From positions 15,308,704 to 15,372,703 of the forward strand of contig OZ038452.1 in the NCBI GenBank assembly GCA_964036195.1: a DNA stretch of 64,000 bases. The letters run 5' to 3'. The DNA comes from Sphaerolaimus hirsutus. Taxonomy: Eukaryota > Nematoda > Chromadorea > Monhysterida > Sphaerolaimidae. Below are positions 55,304 to 64,000 of this stretch, one piece after another. The notes beneath the pieces were generated by a model. The model saw nothing but the letters and a program-made list of their open reading frames with translations, searched no databases and was not told the DNA's origin. Made by a program: the position numbers and the translations under genes. The first letter of the stretch is position 1. The number at the start of each line of letters is the position of its first letter.

Positions 55304-55403
55304 CATGGTTTTTGCCCAACTGTATCAAGGTAACTACCATAGTGGTGATATTATTTATCACCACTGTGGTAGTTACCTTGATACAGTTGGGTAAAAACAA
55401 CCT
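55304..55403. repeat. Tight hairpin, about 42-nt arms
   Basis: CCCAACTGTATCAAGGTAAC, TACCATAGTGGTGATA on the left pairs with TATCACCACTGTGGTAG, TTACCTTGATACAGTTGGG on the right around a TTAT loop; one or two mismatches. Confidence 0.8.
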
Positions 55404-55414
55404 GGTAGCTGTCA

Positions 55415-56015
55415 AACACAGTCAAATGTGTAATGTAAAGTAAAGAGTAAAGTGTCAAATGTAAAGTCAAATGTGAAATGTTAAGTAAAGAGTAAAGTGT
55501 CAAATGTAGAGTCAAATGTGAAATGTAAAGTCAAGTGTCAAATGTGAAATGTTAAGTAAAGAGTAAAGTGTCAAATGTAAAGTCAAATGTGAAATGTAAA
55601 GTAAAGTGTCAAATGGAAGGTCAAATGCAAAGTCAAATGTGAAATGTAAAGTAAAGAGTAAGGTGTCAAATGTAAAGTCAAATGTGAAATGTAAAGAAAA
55701 GTGTCAAATGTAGAGTCAAATGCAAAGTCAAATGTCAAATGTAAAGAAAAGTGTCAAATGTAAAGTCAAATGCAAAGTCAAATGTTAAGTAAAGTGTCAA
55801 ATGTAAAGTAAAGTGTCAAATGTAAAGTAAAATGTCAATTGTGTATCCAAATCTTTTTTTTTCGTATCCAAATCTTATGTTTTTGTATCCAAATCTTATT
55901 TCGAAAAGTAAGATTTGGATACAAAAACATAAGATTTGGATACGAAAAAAAAGATTTGGATACACAATTGACATTTTACTTTACATTTGACACTTCACTT
56001 TACATTTGACTTTAC
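55415..56015. repeat. AAAGTGTCAAATG tandem array ending in a perfect hairpin
   Basis: About 400 bp of AAAGTAAAGTGTCAAATGTA words, then arms TTGTGTATCCAAATCTTTTT, ATGTTTTTGTATCCAAATCT facing their complements up to ACTTTACATTTGACTTTACC. The same hairpin (TTTGTATCCAAAT) sits inside 15595-16045. Confidence 0.8.
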
Positions 56016-56041
56016 CACTACCTATTTAAGCCATTTTTAAA

Positions 56042-56403
56042 ATGGTTCATTGCCCTAAGCTTAAAATGGTTAGTAGGGCTAAGCTTAAAATGGTTAGTAG
56101 GGCTAAGCTTAAAATGGTTAGTAGGCCTAAGCTTAAAATAGTTAGTAGGCCTAAGCTTAAAATGGTTAGTAGGGCTAAGCTTAAAATGGTTGGTAGGCCT
56201 AAGCTTAAAATGGTTAGTAGGCCTAAGCTTAAAATGGTTAGTAGGCCTAAGCTTAAAATGGTTAGTAGGCCTAAGCTTAAAATGGTTAGTAGGCCTAAGC
56301 TTAAAATGGTTAGTAGGCCTAAGCTTAAAATGGTTAGTAGGCCTAAGCTTAAAATGGTTAGTTGGGCTAATTTTTTACCTAAGCCTAAGCCTAAGCTTAA
56401 GCC
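56042..56403. repeat. 24-bp tandem repeat, about 14 units, ending in (CCTAAG)n
   Basis: The unit is GGTTAGTAGGCCTAAGCTTA AAAT, with AGGGCT/AGGCCT variants. After 56370 it passes into CCTAAGCCTAAGCCTAAGCTT, the complement of TTAGGC. The unit length (eight codons) keeps frames open on both strands, so the long open frames here are not genes. Confidence 0.9.
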
Positions 56404-56781
56404 CAAAATAGTGAATTTTCCTAGAAAACAGTTGGTAGAATTCTTTTAAGCTTTTTACCATTTCAATATACGACGTTACAGTGCGTTGGCATCGTGCCAA
56501 AAAGAGTCTATTTTCCAACGCACGAGCATGAATAAGCCGGAAGCATGCACCAGAAATTTTCTTTTTATGAATTTTTGGCTGATTTCCAGCACCTGCTTAC
56601 GTCTTTTCTGAAAAAACTTTAAGCGGTAAAACTACGCCTTTATTACAACGAAAAGATATCTTACGGTAACTTTTGCACGGAAATTTTCGATGCAGCTCGT
56701 GGAGATTACGTGAAAAAAATTTGGCCCAGTTTTTGCTCAACTGGATCCGAAAAATTGGAAAAAGTCTTCGCGTTATCGAAA

Positions 56782-57331
56782 ATGGCTGCGACAACAGTTG
56801 AGGAACCCAAAGCGACGAGCGACGATGCATCGGCCGCCGCCACGGAAGCATCTGGTGCGTTTTTGAAAAATCAGTGAAATTGTCCATTTGATAGATCAGT
56901 GTAGCGCCCGCCGTATTTAGATTTGCTTCACTGGAATGTGTAATTAGTAATTTTCTGTCCTCAGATCGCGTCTTCGAAAACGTCCAGGCGGTTGTGGCGG
57001 ACGGTGTTGACCTACAAAAGTCACTGAAACTATCGGGGTTTACCCTTGACGACGATTGGAAGGAAAAAGTTAAGGACGCCCTCAAGACCAAATTTGACAT
57101 CCTGCCCGAATCCATCGAGGGTTTGAGGTTGTGCACCAATGAGTCTTCTGGCAAGGTAATTCAATATTCCGGCGGGATGTAATATTCCTTTGCGAAGAAT
57201 TCGTTCAGTGAAATGCTTTAACGCGCAGGATGTAGTGATCACGTTTGGTGCGGGACTGCATGCCAAGCGCATCTTTATCGAAAGTAAAACATCAGATTTG
57301 CCGTATACTTTTGAGATGCTTGCCTCTGATG
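56782..57331 (+). CDS. Unrecognised protein, first three exons
   Basis: ATG in a good context (GAAAATGGCTG). Exons 56782-56854 (MAATTVEEPKATSDDASAAA TEAS), 56965-57155 (DRVFENVQAVVADGVDLQKS, LKLSGFTLDDDWKEKVKDAL, KTKFDILPESIEGLRLCTNE) and 57229-57331 (DVVITFGAGLHAKRIFIESK TSDLPYTFEMLASDG) join in phase with GT-AG borders (G|GTGCGT, AAG|GTAATT, G|GTTGGT). The N-terminus is Ala/Thr/Ser-rich and looks disordered; the rest appears folded and soluble, with no signal peptide. I do not recognise the family. Further exons are not visible; a 1.75-kb element nest follows at once. Confidence 0.6.
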
Positions 57332-57410
57332 GTTGGTGTTTTGGCATTCGGGGGGGGGGGGTTTCATTCGTTCTGCAAAGCATGTGCCACAGGGCCCACA
57401 CACGCTAGTT

Positions 57411-58494
57411 CAGGGGTATCTTGAATTTCGACCCTCTGAGTGGTTGGATGGATAGCAAATCCGTCCTCCACAGGGATAGATAGCTGAAAATTTTTCTGGG
57501 GGGGGGGTTGTGGTGGTTCGATATATAGGCTTTTTCTGGGCATAGAAGGAAGAAAAGGGGGAAAAATCGCAAAAAGTAGGTGTAAAATAGCTCAAAAATG
57601 GTATACAAGAGCATTTAGTACTAAAAATAGCTGAAAATAGGCAAATAGGAAAATAGGCAACCAGAACTATGATTTTGGAAGTGAAAACCTATAAAAAGGT
57701 ATGAAAAATGCGATTTTGAGTGAAAATTGGGGTATAGTTTCTCAAAAATCGCTTCAGATAGGTAGATAGCTGGGCGATTTGGGGGGGGGGGTTTAGGGGG
57801 TAGTAGCCCAAAATTTTGCCTCTGGGATAGATAGATAGCTGAGCGGCCTCCAGGATAGATAGATAGCTGGGCGGTTTGGGGGGGGGGGAACTAGGGTTCA
57901 AACGGGATCCCGATCCCGGATCCCGTGAAATTCCGGGATTTAGCAGTCCCGATCCCGATCCCGAAACCCCAATCCCGATACCGATCCCGAAATCCAAAAA
58001 TACCAATCCCGATCCCGATCCCGAAAACTTTCAAATCCCGATCCCGAGAATCTCCCAAGTCCGGGATCCTGATCCCGGAAAAAATAGTGAAAATTATAAA
58101 AAGTTTAAAAATGAAATTTTTGCGTGCAAAAATGTGAACGCAAACCCCCAGCGTCCATTTTATGTCACTTTTCTGGCATCCAACAGTGTTTCAAGACCTT
58201 TATGAACAACTGTGAATGCCAGAACAGTGACGAAAATCTCTATCCCTACACCCCAATCCCGATCCCGAAAAAATGCCAATCCCGATCCCGATCCCGTGAC
58301 CCCAATCCCGGCCAATCCCGATCCCGATCCCGAAATCTCAAAATACCAATCCCGATCCCGATCCCGAAACCCCAATCCCGATCCCGATCCCGAAATCTCA
58401 AAAAGTGAATCCCGATCCTGATCCCGAAAAGTCAATCCCGTTTGAACCCTAGGGGGAACCCCCTCCCCAACCCCCCCCCCATTTGAGACCACTG
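57411..58494. mobile_element. hAT-type MITE, CAGGGGT family, copy E1 (reverse)
   Basis: Starts CAGGGGTATCTTGAATTTCG and ends TTTGAGACCACTG. Left octamer CGCTAGTT and right octamer GAACGTCA do not match each other, but pair with the flanks of 58575-59066 after inversion. Carries the nested hAT 57892-58451. Confidence 0.8.
57892..58451. mobile_element. hAT-type MITE, TAGGGTTCAAACG family, GATCCC words
   Basis: Starts TAGGGTTCAAACGGGATCCC and ends CCCGTTTGAACCCTA. The exact TSD GGGGGAAC flanks it at 57884-57891 and 58452-58459. Both ends are runs of GATCCCGATCCCGAAA. The outer 13 bp are those of the ATATCG-word elements 3121-3827 and 47479-48210. Confidence 0.94.
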
Positions 58495-58574
58495 GAACGT
58501 CATTCGTTGGCTCGTAGGCAAGCTTTGAATCAGGATCAGCACCAGTTGACATTTGGTGTCGATGTCAACTAGCG

Positions 58575-59066
58575 CAGGGGTCTGAAATGGGGTTGGGGGG
58601 GGGTACCCCCCCCCCCCCCAAACGGCCCAGCTATCTATCTATCCCGGAGGCTGCTCAGCTATCTATCTATCCTGGAGGCAAAATTTTGGGCTACTACCCC
58701 CTAAACCCCCTCCCAAATCGCCCAGCTATCTACCTATCTGGAGCGATTTTTGAGAAACTATACCCCAATTTTCGCTCAAAATCGCTATTTTTCATACCTT
58801 TTTATAGATTTTCACTTTCAAAATCATAGTTCTGGTTGCCTATTTTTCTATTTCTATATTTTCAGCTATTTTTAGTACTAAATGCTCTTTTACACCATTT
58901 TTGAGCTATTTTACACCTACTTTTAGCTATATTCCTCCTTTTTCTTCCTTCTGTGCCCAGAAAAAGCCTATATATCAAACCACCGCAACCCCCCAGAAAA
59001 ATTCCCCAGAGGAGCGATTTGCTATCTATCCAACCTCTGAGAGGGTCGAAATTCAAGATACCCCTG
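58575..59066. mobile_element. hAT-type MITE, CAGGGGT family, copy E2 (forward)
   Basis: Starts CAGGGGTCTGAAATGGGG and ends TTCAAGATACCCCTG. Left octamer AACTAGCG, right octamer TGACGTTC. Same interior as 3078-4257 (CAGCTATCTATCTATCCCGG). Confidence 0.8.
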
Positions 59067-59159
59067 TGACGTTCCAATGCAAGCTTTGGAATGGGAACGG
59101 AACCAGTTGACATGTGGTGTCAATGTCATTTAGCGTGTGTGGGGCCATACTGCCATATC

Positions 59160-59890
59160 GAGCGAAGTGAATTTTTTTTGGCCTTGTAGTGAATGTTTTC
59201 TTTTGACAAAATCTGCTGTTCGGGGGAGCTGGGGCGCAGCCATTTTTAACCCAAGCCCCAAAAATCTGATGGAATTTTCAGCTCATCCATCTCGGTTGCC
59301 TTCACCCCAATTTTGAGCTTTTAAACTTGGCAGAAGTCTCCAAAAATATAGTAGATGATAATGAATTTGTTATGTATGAAATGGTACCAAATTTAGTGAA
59401 GTACGCATTGAAAATGACTAGCAACACGCGAATACCTTTAAAACACTGTAATTTAAATAACTTTTTGCATTTTAAGGAAATACAAATTTTGGTGCCAAAG
59501 GAACTACACAACTATGTATGTATGTATGTATGTATTCATTGTTTTTACCGATTTTCGATACTGGGACTACTAATGAAAATGTCATCATGTTGTGTATGCT
59601 CTACACAGAGAACATCCATAAATTTAAACAACGCAAAACGGTTGTAAAGAAGTATCACAACGTGAAGAAAAAAAACAACATCACTACGTGAAGTAATCAT
59701 ACGTAAAAGTATCACATATACTGGGACCATTGTCGACCATATTCCGCGAGGAGTGCCAGAAGAGAAGCAGCCGGCGCGGTAGGAAAATAAAGAGCGTATT
59801 TATTGCTCATGCATGAGCAGTCAGATAAATTATCTATCTGACGCGCCGTGCGTAAGGCGCATACACTGCCATTCACAGTGTTTGATACGC
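59160..59890. other. No supported feature
   Basis: AT-rich. 59327-59500 has a modest open frame on plus (EVSKNIVDDNEFVMYEMVPN) with no splice partner. TATG microsatellite at 59514-59532. The 3' untranslated part of the retrotransposon probably reaches about 59760-59890. Confidence 0.3.
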
Positions 59891-59909
59891 TTTGATATCA
59901 AGCTCGAAA

Positions 59910-62115
59910 TCATTTCGCGATGATTGTGACATCTAGCATCCAATGTGTGCCAGTGCATTTGGCTGTTGTTGAGTCCATGCTTGGAGCTTGACAAGGACAT
60001 TTATCGCCTTGTTTTTCGAACAAATTCGAGTTCGTATGGCGTGTTTTTGAGCACGTCAGTAATATATGCTTAGGTGTCAGTATCGCTCCACCTGAGTCGT
60101 GCCCACAATCCATGCAGCGCGCTCCATTTGGAATTTGTAAGGCATTGTACCGTGCCTGTAGCCACCATCTATGGCGGCCCAAAAAGCTGCGTATATGTAA
60201 AACATCATCCAAATCATGTAGTCGGTAGCACTGACTTTTCTTTTCCGCCATCAAATTCCGTTGCCGATCCGTACATCGGACCTTTACCAACTTTTTGAGC
60301 CACGCCTTATTCCTCGGGGCTCCGTTGTTTGGCATGAAATTGTAGAAGCGCGCATAAATCGCGGCCCTGTCTGGGACACAAGTGCCCATCAAATCCCGCT
60401 GTAGCGCATTTGAGCGACGGGGAAGATTCTCGCACAAGTGATCATAAGCACATCTCATCAAATTTCCAATTAATCCACTCAAATAGCCCGAATACGCAAT
60501 CATGTGTTTTCTAATCCGATCGGAAGGCTTAACACAGCCCAAATCAAACCAAATCGCATCAGAGCACGTGGTTTTGAGCAACCCCACACTTTGTTTAACT
60601 GCCTTTAGGAAGGATTTATCAATCGCTTCCAATTGTGGGCGCCGTATTCCGGTCACCTCCAGCCCATACGCAATCGCGCTTTCCGCGTATTGTTTCCACA
60701 TGAAATCTACGCACCAGAATTTTGCATCTGTCAAGTTCGCAGATTTTTGACACAGTTCACCCAGCCGTTCAGCTTTCCGCACGGCATTTTTCCTGTGTTC
60801 TTCGAAGGTGTCACAAGCACTAGTTAGAGTCACACCGAGATATTTTATTTTGTTGGTTTCGGAAATGAACATTCCTTTTTTGTGATGGTTGAAACCCAGT
60901 TTCCATTTTTTGGATGGGTTCGCCTTTTGTCCCCATCGCAGAACAAAACTCTTCGTGGCGTTAATTGCCACATCCCAATCCCAACTCCATCTGGAAAAGA
61001 TGTCCAGCGTGCGTTGTAGATCAGATTCTGTTTTGCTCAAAAAGCAAATATCATCGGCGAAAAATAAAGCCGGTACTTTATGCGGCCCAAATCTGGCTCC
61101 TACGTCAGCCGCCTCTAGGTGGAAGCGCAAATCTGCCAGGTAAATTATAAAGCCAGTGGGAGACCAACAGCATCCCTGTCTCAAACCGATGGGATACTCC
61201 ATTTCCTTGCTAACGTGGTCGCCAAATGTCATTACGCATTTTTGGTTTTTATAGGTATTTGTGACCGCTTGCACAAATTTCGATGGGTATCCAAAGTGAC
61301 CCATTTCAGCCCACAATTTCTTTCTATTCACGCGGTCAAATGCCTTTACCGCATCGACGAAGCATGAGATTAATCTCCCCTTTGTTTTGTCCGCGTGTCT
61401 TTTGCATGCCTGCATTATCACGACGTTATCCAATGTTCGTCGCTTTCCACGAAATCCGCCCTGAATGTCACCGAATCCGTTATTTTTTTCCGAAGGCGTC
61501 AAGCGTGCGCCTATTCAGAACCGACATGTATAATTTCATTACATTACATCCAATTCCCAAAGTACGGTAGTTTCTAATGTCCATAGTACTCCCCTTTTTG
61601 TGCAAAAGTACCATTTTGCACAGCTGTTTATCGGGGTCAATTCTGCCTCCGTCATTAAACAGCGTCACAAGGCAAAGAATTCGTGACTGGTCCAGAATCT
61701 TTAAAACCTCATGTGGCATTTCGGTTGTGCCAGCAGATTTTCCGCTTTTGAACTTTTTGATTTCCGCGCGAATTTCCGATTCGGTAATCAGTTTTGTTAA
61801 CTCAGATTTTGATTCGGGGCTGATAATGTCCCCGCCAAACCATTTTCGCGCATCCATATTTTTGGATCCTGGGTTTGGAGACATCACAATGTCCCAGGCC
61901 CGTTCTAGTTCCCGTTGTATTTCCGGTTCGGTGCATACTAGCCCCGCCTCGTTTTCCAATGCAAAGCGCCTCGATGAAACATCCTTCATTCCATTCATGT
62001 GATGGTAAAGGCGCTTTACTGCCGTACTGCAGTTATATTGCAGCTGAGTTATGAAATGTAATTCTTTTTCATCCTTTTTTGCGCATCTGTATTTGTGCAA
62101 ATGTAGGCGTGCCAA
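59910..62115 (-). pseudogene. LINE reverse transcriptase and C-terminal zinc knuckle, frameshifted
   Basis: First part (61480-62115): KSAGTTEMPHEVLKILDQSR, MVLLHKKGSTMDIRNYRTLG. Second part after a frameshift (59910-61502): GGFRGKRRTLDNVVIMQACK, ISCFVDAVKAFDRVNRKKLW, GLRQGCCWSP, the catalytic FFADDICFL (FADD, variant of YADD), KYLGVTLTS, and a CMDCGHDSGG...H....C knuckle near the end. All core RT motifs are recognisable, and the break is a single shift, so loss of function is recent or reflects one sequence error. Confidence 0.9.
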
Positions 62116-62166
62116 ACGCAGCCGTAAAATGGCCTCTTTGTCCGTCCGATTCTTTTTTAAATGCCG

Positions 62167-63250
62167 TCAGGATTTATTAACCTTCCTGGACAGCTTTAAC
62201 TCATAATTGTCGTATTTTTCCCGCTTTTGCCGCCCGCCCTTGGGTGTCATTGGCGCAACCCTGTTAGCTAAATCATGAATCGAATCAATGAAACTCGAAT
62301 GTGAGTTTCCCTTGTTCAGCGGGTTATCATTCATGAGTTCAGATAACTGTTCCAGGTGCAGTTTCTTCCGTGAAATTTTCGTCGAGTGGGCAGTTACATT
62401 GCGAGCCTCACAATCCGGCCAATGCAAAGTTAATTCCAGTGCGTGATGGTCACTCGACATCGGACTTGATGTCCCATCGTCGTCTATTCGACCGTTTATC
62501 AGTCGCGTTTGCCAACTGTCCAAAAGCGCCAGATCAATAATCAATCTACAATTATGGCGCGTAAATGTCCATAAACCAGACATTTTTTTATTCAATAATT
62601 CTAATCCGGATTCTTTGTACCAATTGCGAACTTCCCTACCGTTTGCATTCAATGTCGCAGTGTTGCCCGGTATTCCCCATTTACCGGTCCCTATGTGGCC
62701 GTTAAAATCTCTGACCAATAGTGTTTCGATGTTTTTCAATCTGTTTTTTGCAATCACATCCGTCAAAGTGTTCAGCAGAATCGACTTATTATTTTCCATT
62801 ATTGATTGCGAGCGGCTTGCCTTGCCATTGTTTTCCAGGTAAACTAGCGTCACTCCTACTCTACCCGTTTTGCTTTGTAAATGAATGCTTATTATGTGAT
62901 CTTCATGTCTATTGGGTGAGACATATTCACCCCGCCACTTCACATGCGTGTAAATCAGCAGACCACCTGTTTTCTTTGTGTCTGACTTGACACGTATAAA
63001 TCGATCATAGTTTTTCAATTGCGGAGCATCCACGCCGAAAAGACATTGCGCTTCACATAGACAAATGACGTCATACTGCATCTTGCTCGAGACTTCTCTT
63101 AGAGCGTTAAAATTCCCGCGTAATGATCTAACGTTCTGGTACAGGACTGTTAATTCATGTCCATTTTTCACGGCGTTAACCTTACTCCGACTGCACTGAG
63201 CCAAAAATGCCCCTGTCGCTAGGCTTGCTGCTACTGGCACGTCTGATATT
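62167..63250 (-). pseudogene. LINE apurinic/apyrimidinic-type endonuclease domain
   Basis: Starts around LTVLYQNVRSLRGNFNALRE, with the catalytic Glu in DVICLCEAQCLF, RDFNGHIG (the family GDFN with G changed to R) and the terminal SDHHALELTLHW. The domain nicks target DNA for target-primed reverse transcription. Reading stops after SRKVNKS, but the same frame continues downstream (HLKKNRTDKEAILRLRLARL), so the stop is a mutation within the polyprotein. Confidence 0.85.
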
Positions 63251-63776
63251 TTTATGTTATTTGTAATTTGCAGTGTAATCGCAAAAGTCGGAGCGCAGTG
63301 CAATACCAGCACGCAGATGAGTAATTTGAACGCAGTAAATTCAATTCTTGACTTCCAGTTCACGCAAAAAATCTTCATGTAATTGCCAAAAAACGAACAC
63401 CAAACAAACACATCAAAAAGAAATTGCATACTGACTGCAAAACCATTTTTTACCAGTTCCGATGTGAACAATTCCTGAATGTTCCGAAAAAAACCCAAAA
63501 ATATGTATTTGGGGGGGGGACAGAATGCACGATAAAACATTTCCAAAAAACCGTAAAGCGATAAATTCGACGGCAGAGATCTCTGTAAACGTAAGAGATT
63601 TAAAAAAATCAAACAATCACATTTGGCAGCAATACACGCTGTCAAATGGTCCCCTAAAAAATTCTGCCCAAATCCTCCGCTCTCTGACCGGTGCACCATA
63701 AAACGGGTGGCATCTGCGTGCATGCAGTTGAATTCGTATTGGTCAATTTCAACATCCAACAGCGTTACTTGGAAAT

Positions 63777-64000
63777 ATGCCAAGTTATAGCTACAAACCT
63801 CAGCGGCTGTTGCGGCGCGGCATGCACAGCCGGCGCAGGACGTCCCTAATATCGTTCGCCCACACCCCCTTGACGCTGGGGACGACCAAACCGGCCTCCA
63901 GTCTCTGCTCCAAATCGACCCGTGCCTCGGCATCGGCTGCGCCAACTCCGCCCACGATTCTGATAAGGGGGGTTCATTAATGTCCAATGGTTTGCCATAC
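63777..64000. other. GC-rich coding-like patch, strand unresolved
   Basis: GC content jumps here. Plus frame: LQTSAAVAARHAQPAQDVPN, IVRPHPLDAGDDQTGLQSLL, QIDPCLGIGCANSAHDSDKG, open to the window end. Minus frame: GGVGAADAEARVDLEQRLEA, GLVVPSVKGVWANDIRDVLR, RLCMPRRNSR then stop. Either could be an exon; neither is recognised, and I cannot choose. Confidence 0.3.

Larger units (their letters stand above)
57393..59146. mobile_element. GGCCCACACACGCTA-type MITE hosting two hAT elements and an inversion
   Basis: GGCCCACACACGCTAGTT at the left and TAGCGTGTGTGGGGCC at the right. The middle 80 bp (58495-58574) is in inverted orientation relative to the outer parts: re-inverting it gives a normal palindromic MITE and matching hAT TSDs. 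Confidence 0.75.
59910..63250 (-). mobile_element. Non-LTR retrotransposon (LINE), APE endonuclease plus reverse transcriptase, decayed
   Basis: Minus-strand coding region in the order endonuclease, reverse transcriptase, C-terminal Cys/His knuckle, as in Jockey/I/CR1-type LINEs. One in-frame stop (about 62167) and one frameshift (about 61490) break it. No poly-A tail or TSD is recognised. The upstream open frame continues towards 63.7 kb without a recognisable domain. Confidence 0.88.

Noticed and set aside
56042-56403. Regular short repeats suggesting a CRISPR-like array
   Set aside because: Units are contiguous with no unique spacers, and the window is eukaryotic.
56042-56449. A 135-codon open frame on plus and a 119-codon frame on minus
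   Set aside because: Both come from the 24-bp (eight-codon) tandem repeat, which keeps several frames open. The peptide is a pure repeat with no splice or composition support.
59514-59532. ATGT microsatellite
   Set aside because: Too short (about five units) to merit a feature.
3000-63540. Runs of 8-16 G or C, and GATATC-type simple sequence, as microsatellites
   Set aside because: Most lie at fixed positions inside the CAGGGGT or CCGTATT element families and are element features; their exact lengths may be unreliable.

Overview
The window is eukaryotic nuclear DNA from an invertebrate, most likely a protostome. The evidence is spliced GT-AG genes with short exons, a complete muscle myosin heavy chain gene, an ionotropic-receptor (IR) chemosensory gene (a protostome family) and a synaptobrevin gene. 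The myosin head carries wording such as [15 protein letters not shown], closer to nematode or flatworm muscle myosin than to insect Mhc. A short (TTAGGC)n-like tract near 56.4 kb recalls nematode telomere repeats. I cannot fix the phylum. All assignments come from reading the sequence by eye.

Layout. 1-22 kb is almost all repeats: a satellite (1-1.6 kb), nested hAT-type MITEs with 8-bp target site duplications (TSDs), a 4-kb inverted-repeat element holding a solo LTR, and scraps of duplicated exons. 22.3-34.0 kb (minus strand) is a 29-exon muscle myosin heavy chain gene; my exon chain sums to 5,850 nt, i.e. 1,949 codons plus stop. 34-39 kb is repeats plus a decayed exon copy. 39.2-42.3 kb (minus) is a seven-exon 3' part of an unrecognised Ser/Pro/Arg-rich gene. 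43.7-51.1 kb (plus) is an IR gene whose ligand-binding exon is split by a 609-bp hAT element. 51.8-54.7 kb (minus) is synaptobrevin/VAMP. 56.8-57.3 kb (plus) is the 5' end of an unknown gene. 57.4-59.1 kb is a nest of elements that records an inversion. 59.9-63.2 kb (minus) is a decayed APE-type non-LTR retrotransposon.

The most striking feature is the set of hAT-like non-autonomous elements. Their subterminal regions are built from one short word repeated many times. Families that are otherwise homologous differ by a coordinated swap of that word at nearly every occurrence (AACGTAA, AAGCGTAA, AAGTGTAA; ATATCG versus GATCCC; GGCGCC versus GGCACC). The words are probably transposase-binding arrays that co-evolved with their transposases. 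Several insertions have TSDs lying on splice junctions, one interrupts an IR coding exon, and one pair can be resolved into an 80-bp inversion from the TSDs alone.

The host genes have no evident joint pathway. They cover muscle contraction, synaptic vesicle fusion and chemosensation, and are scattered in a repeat-rich landscape.
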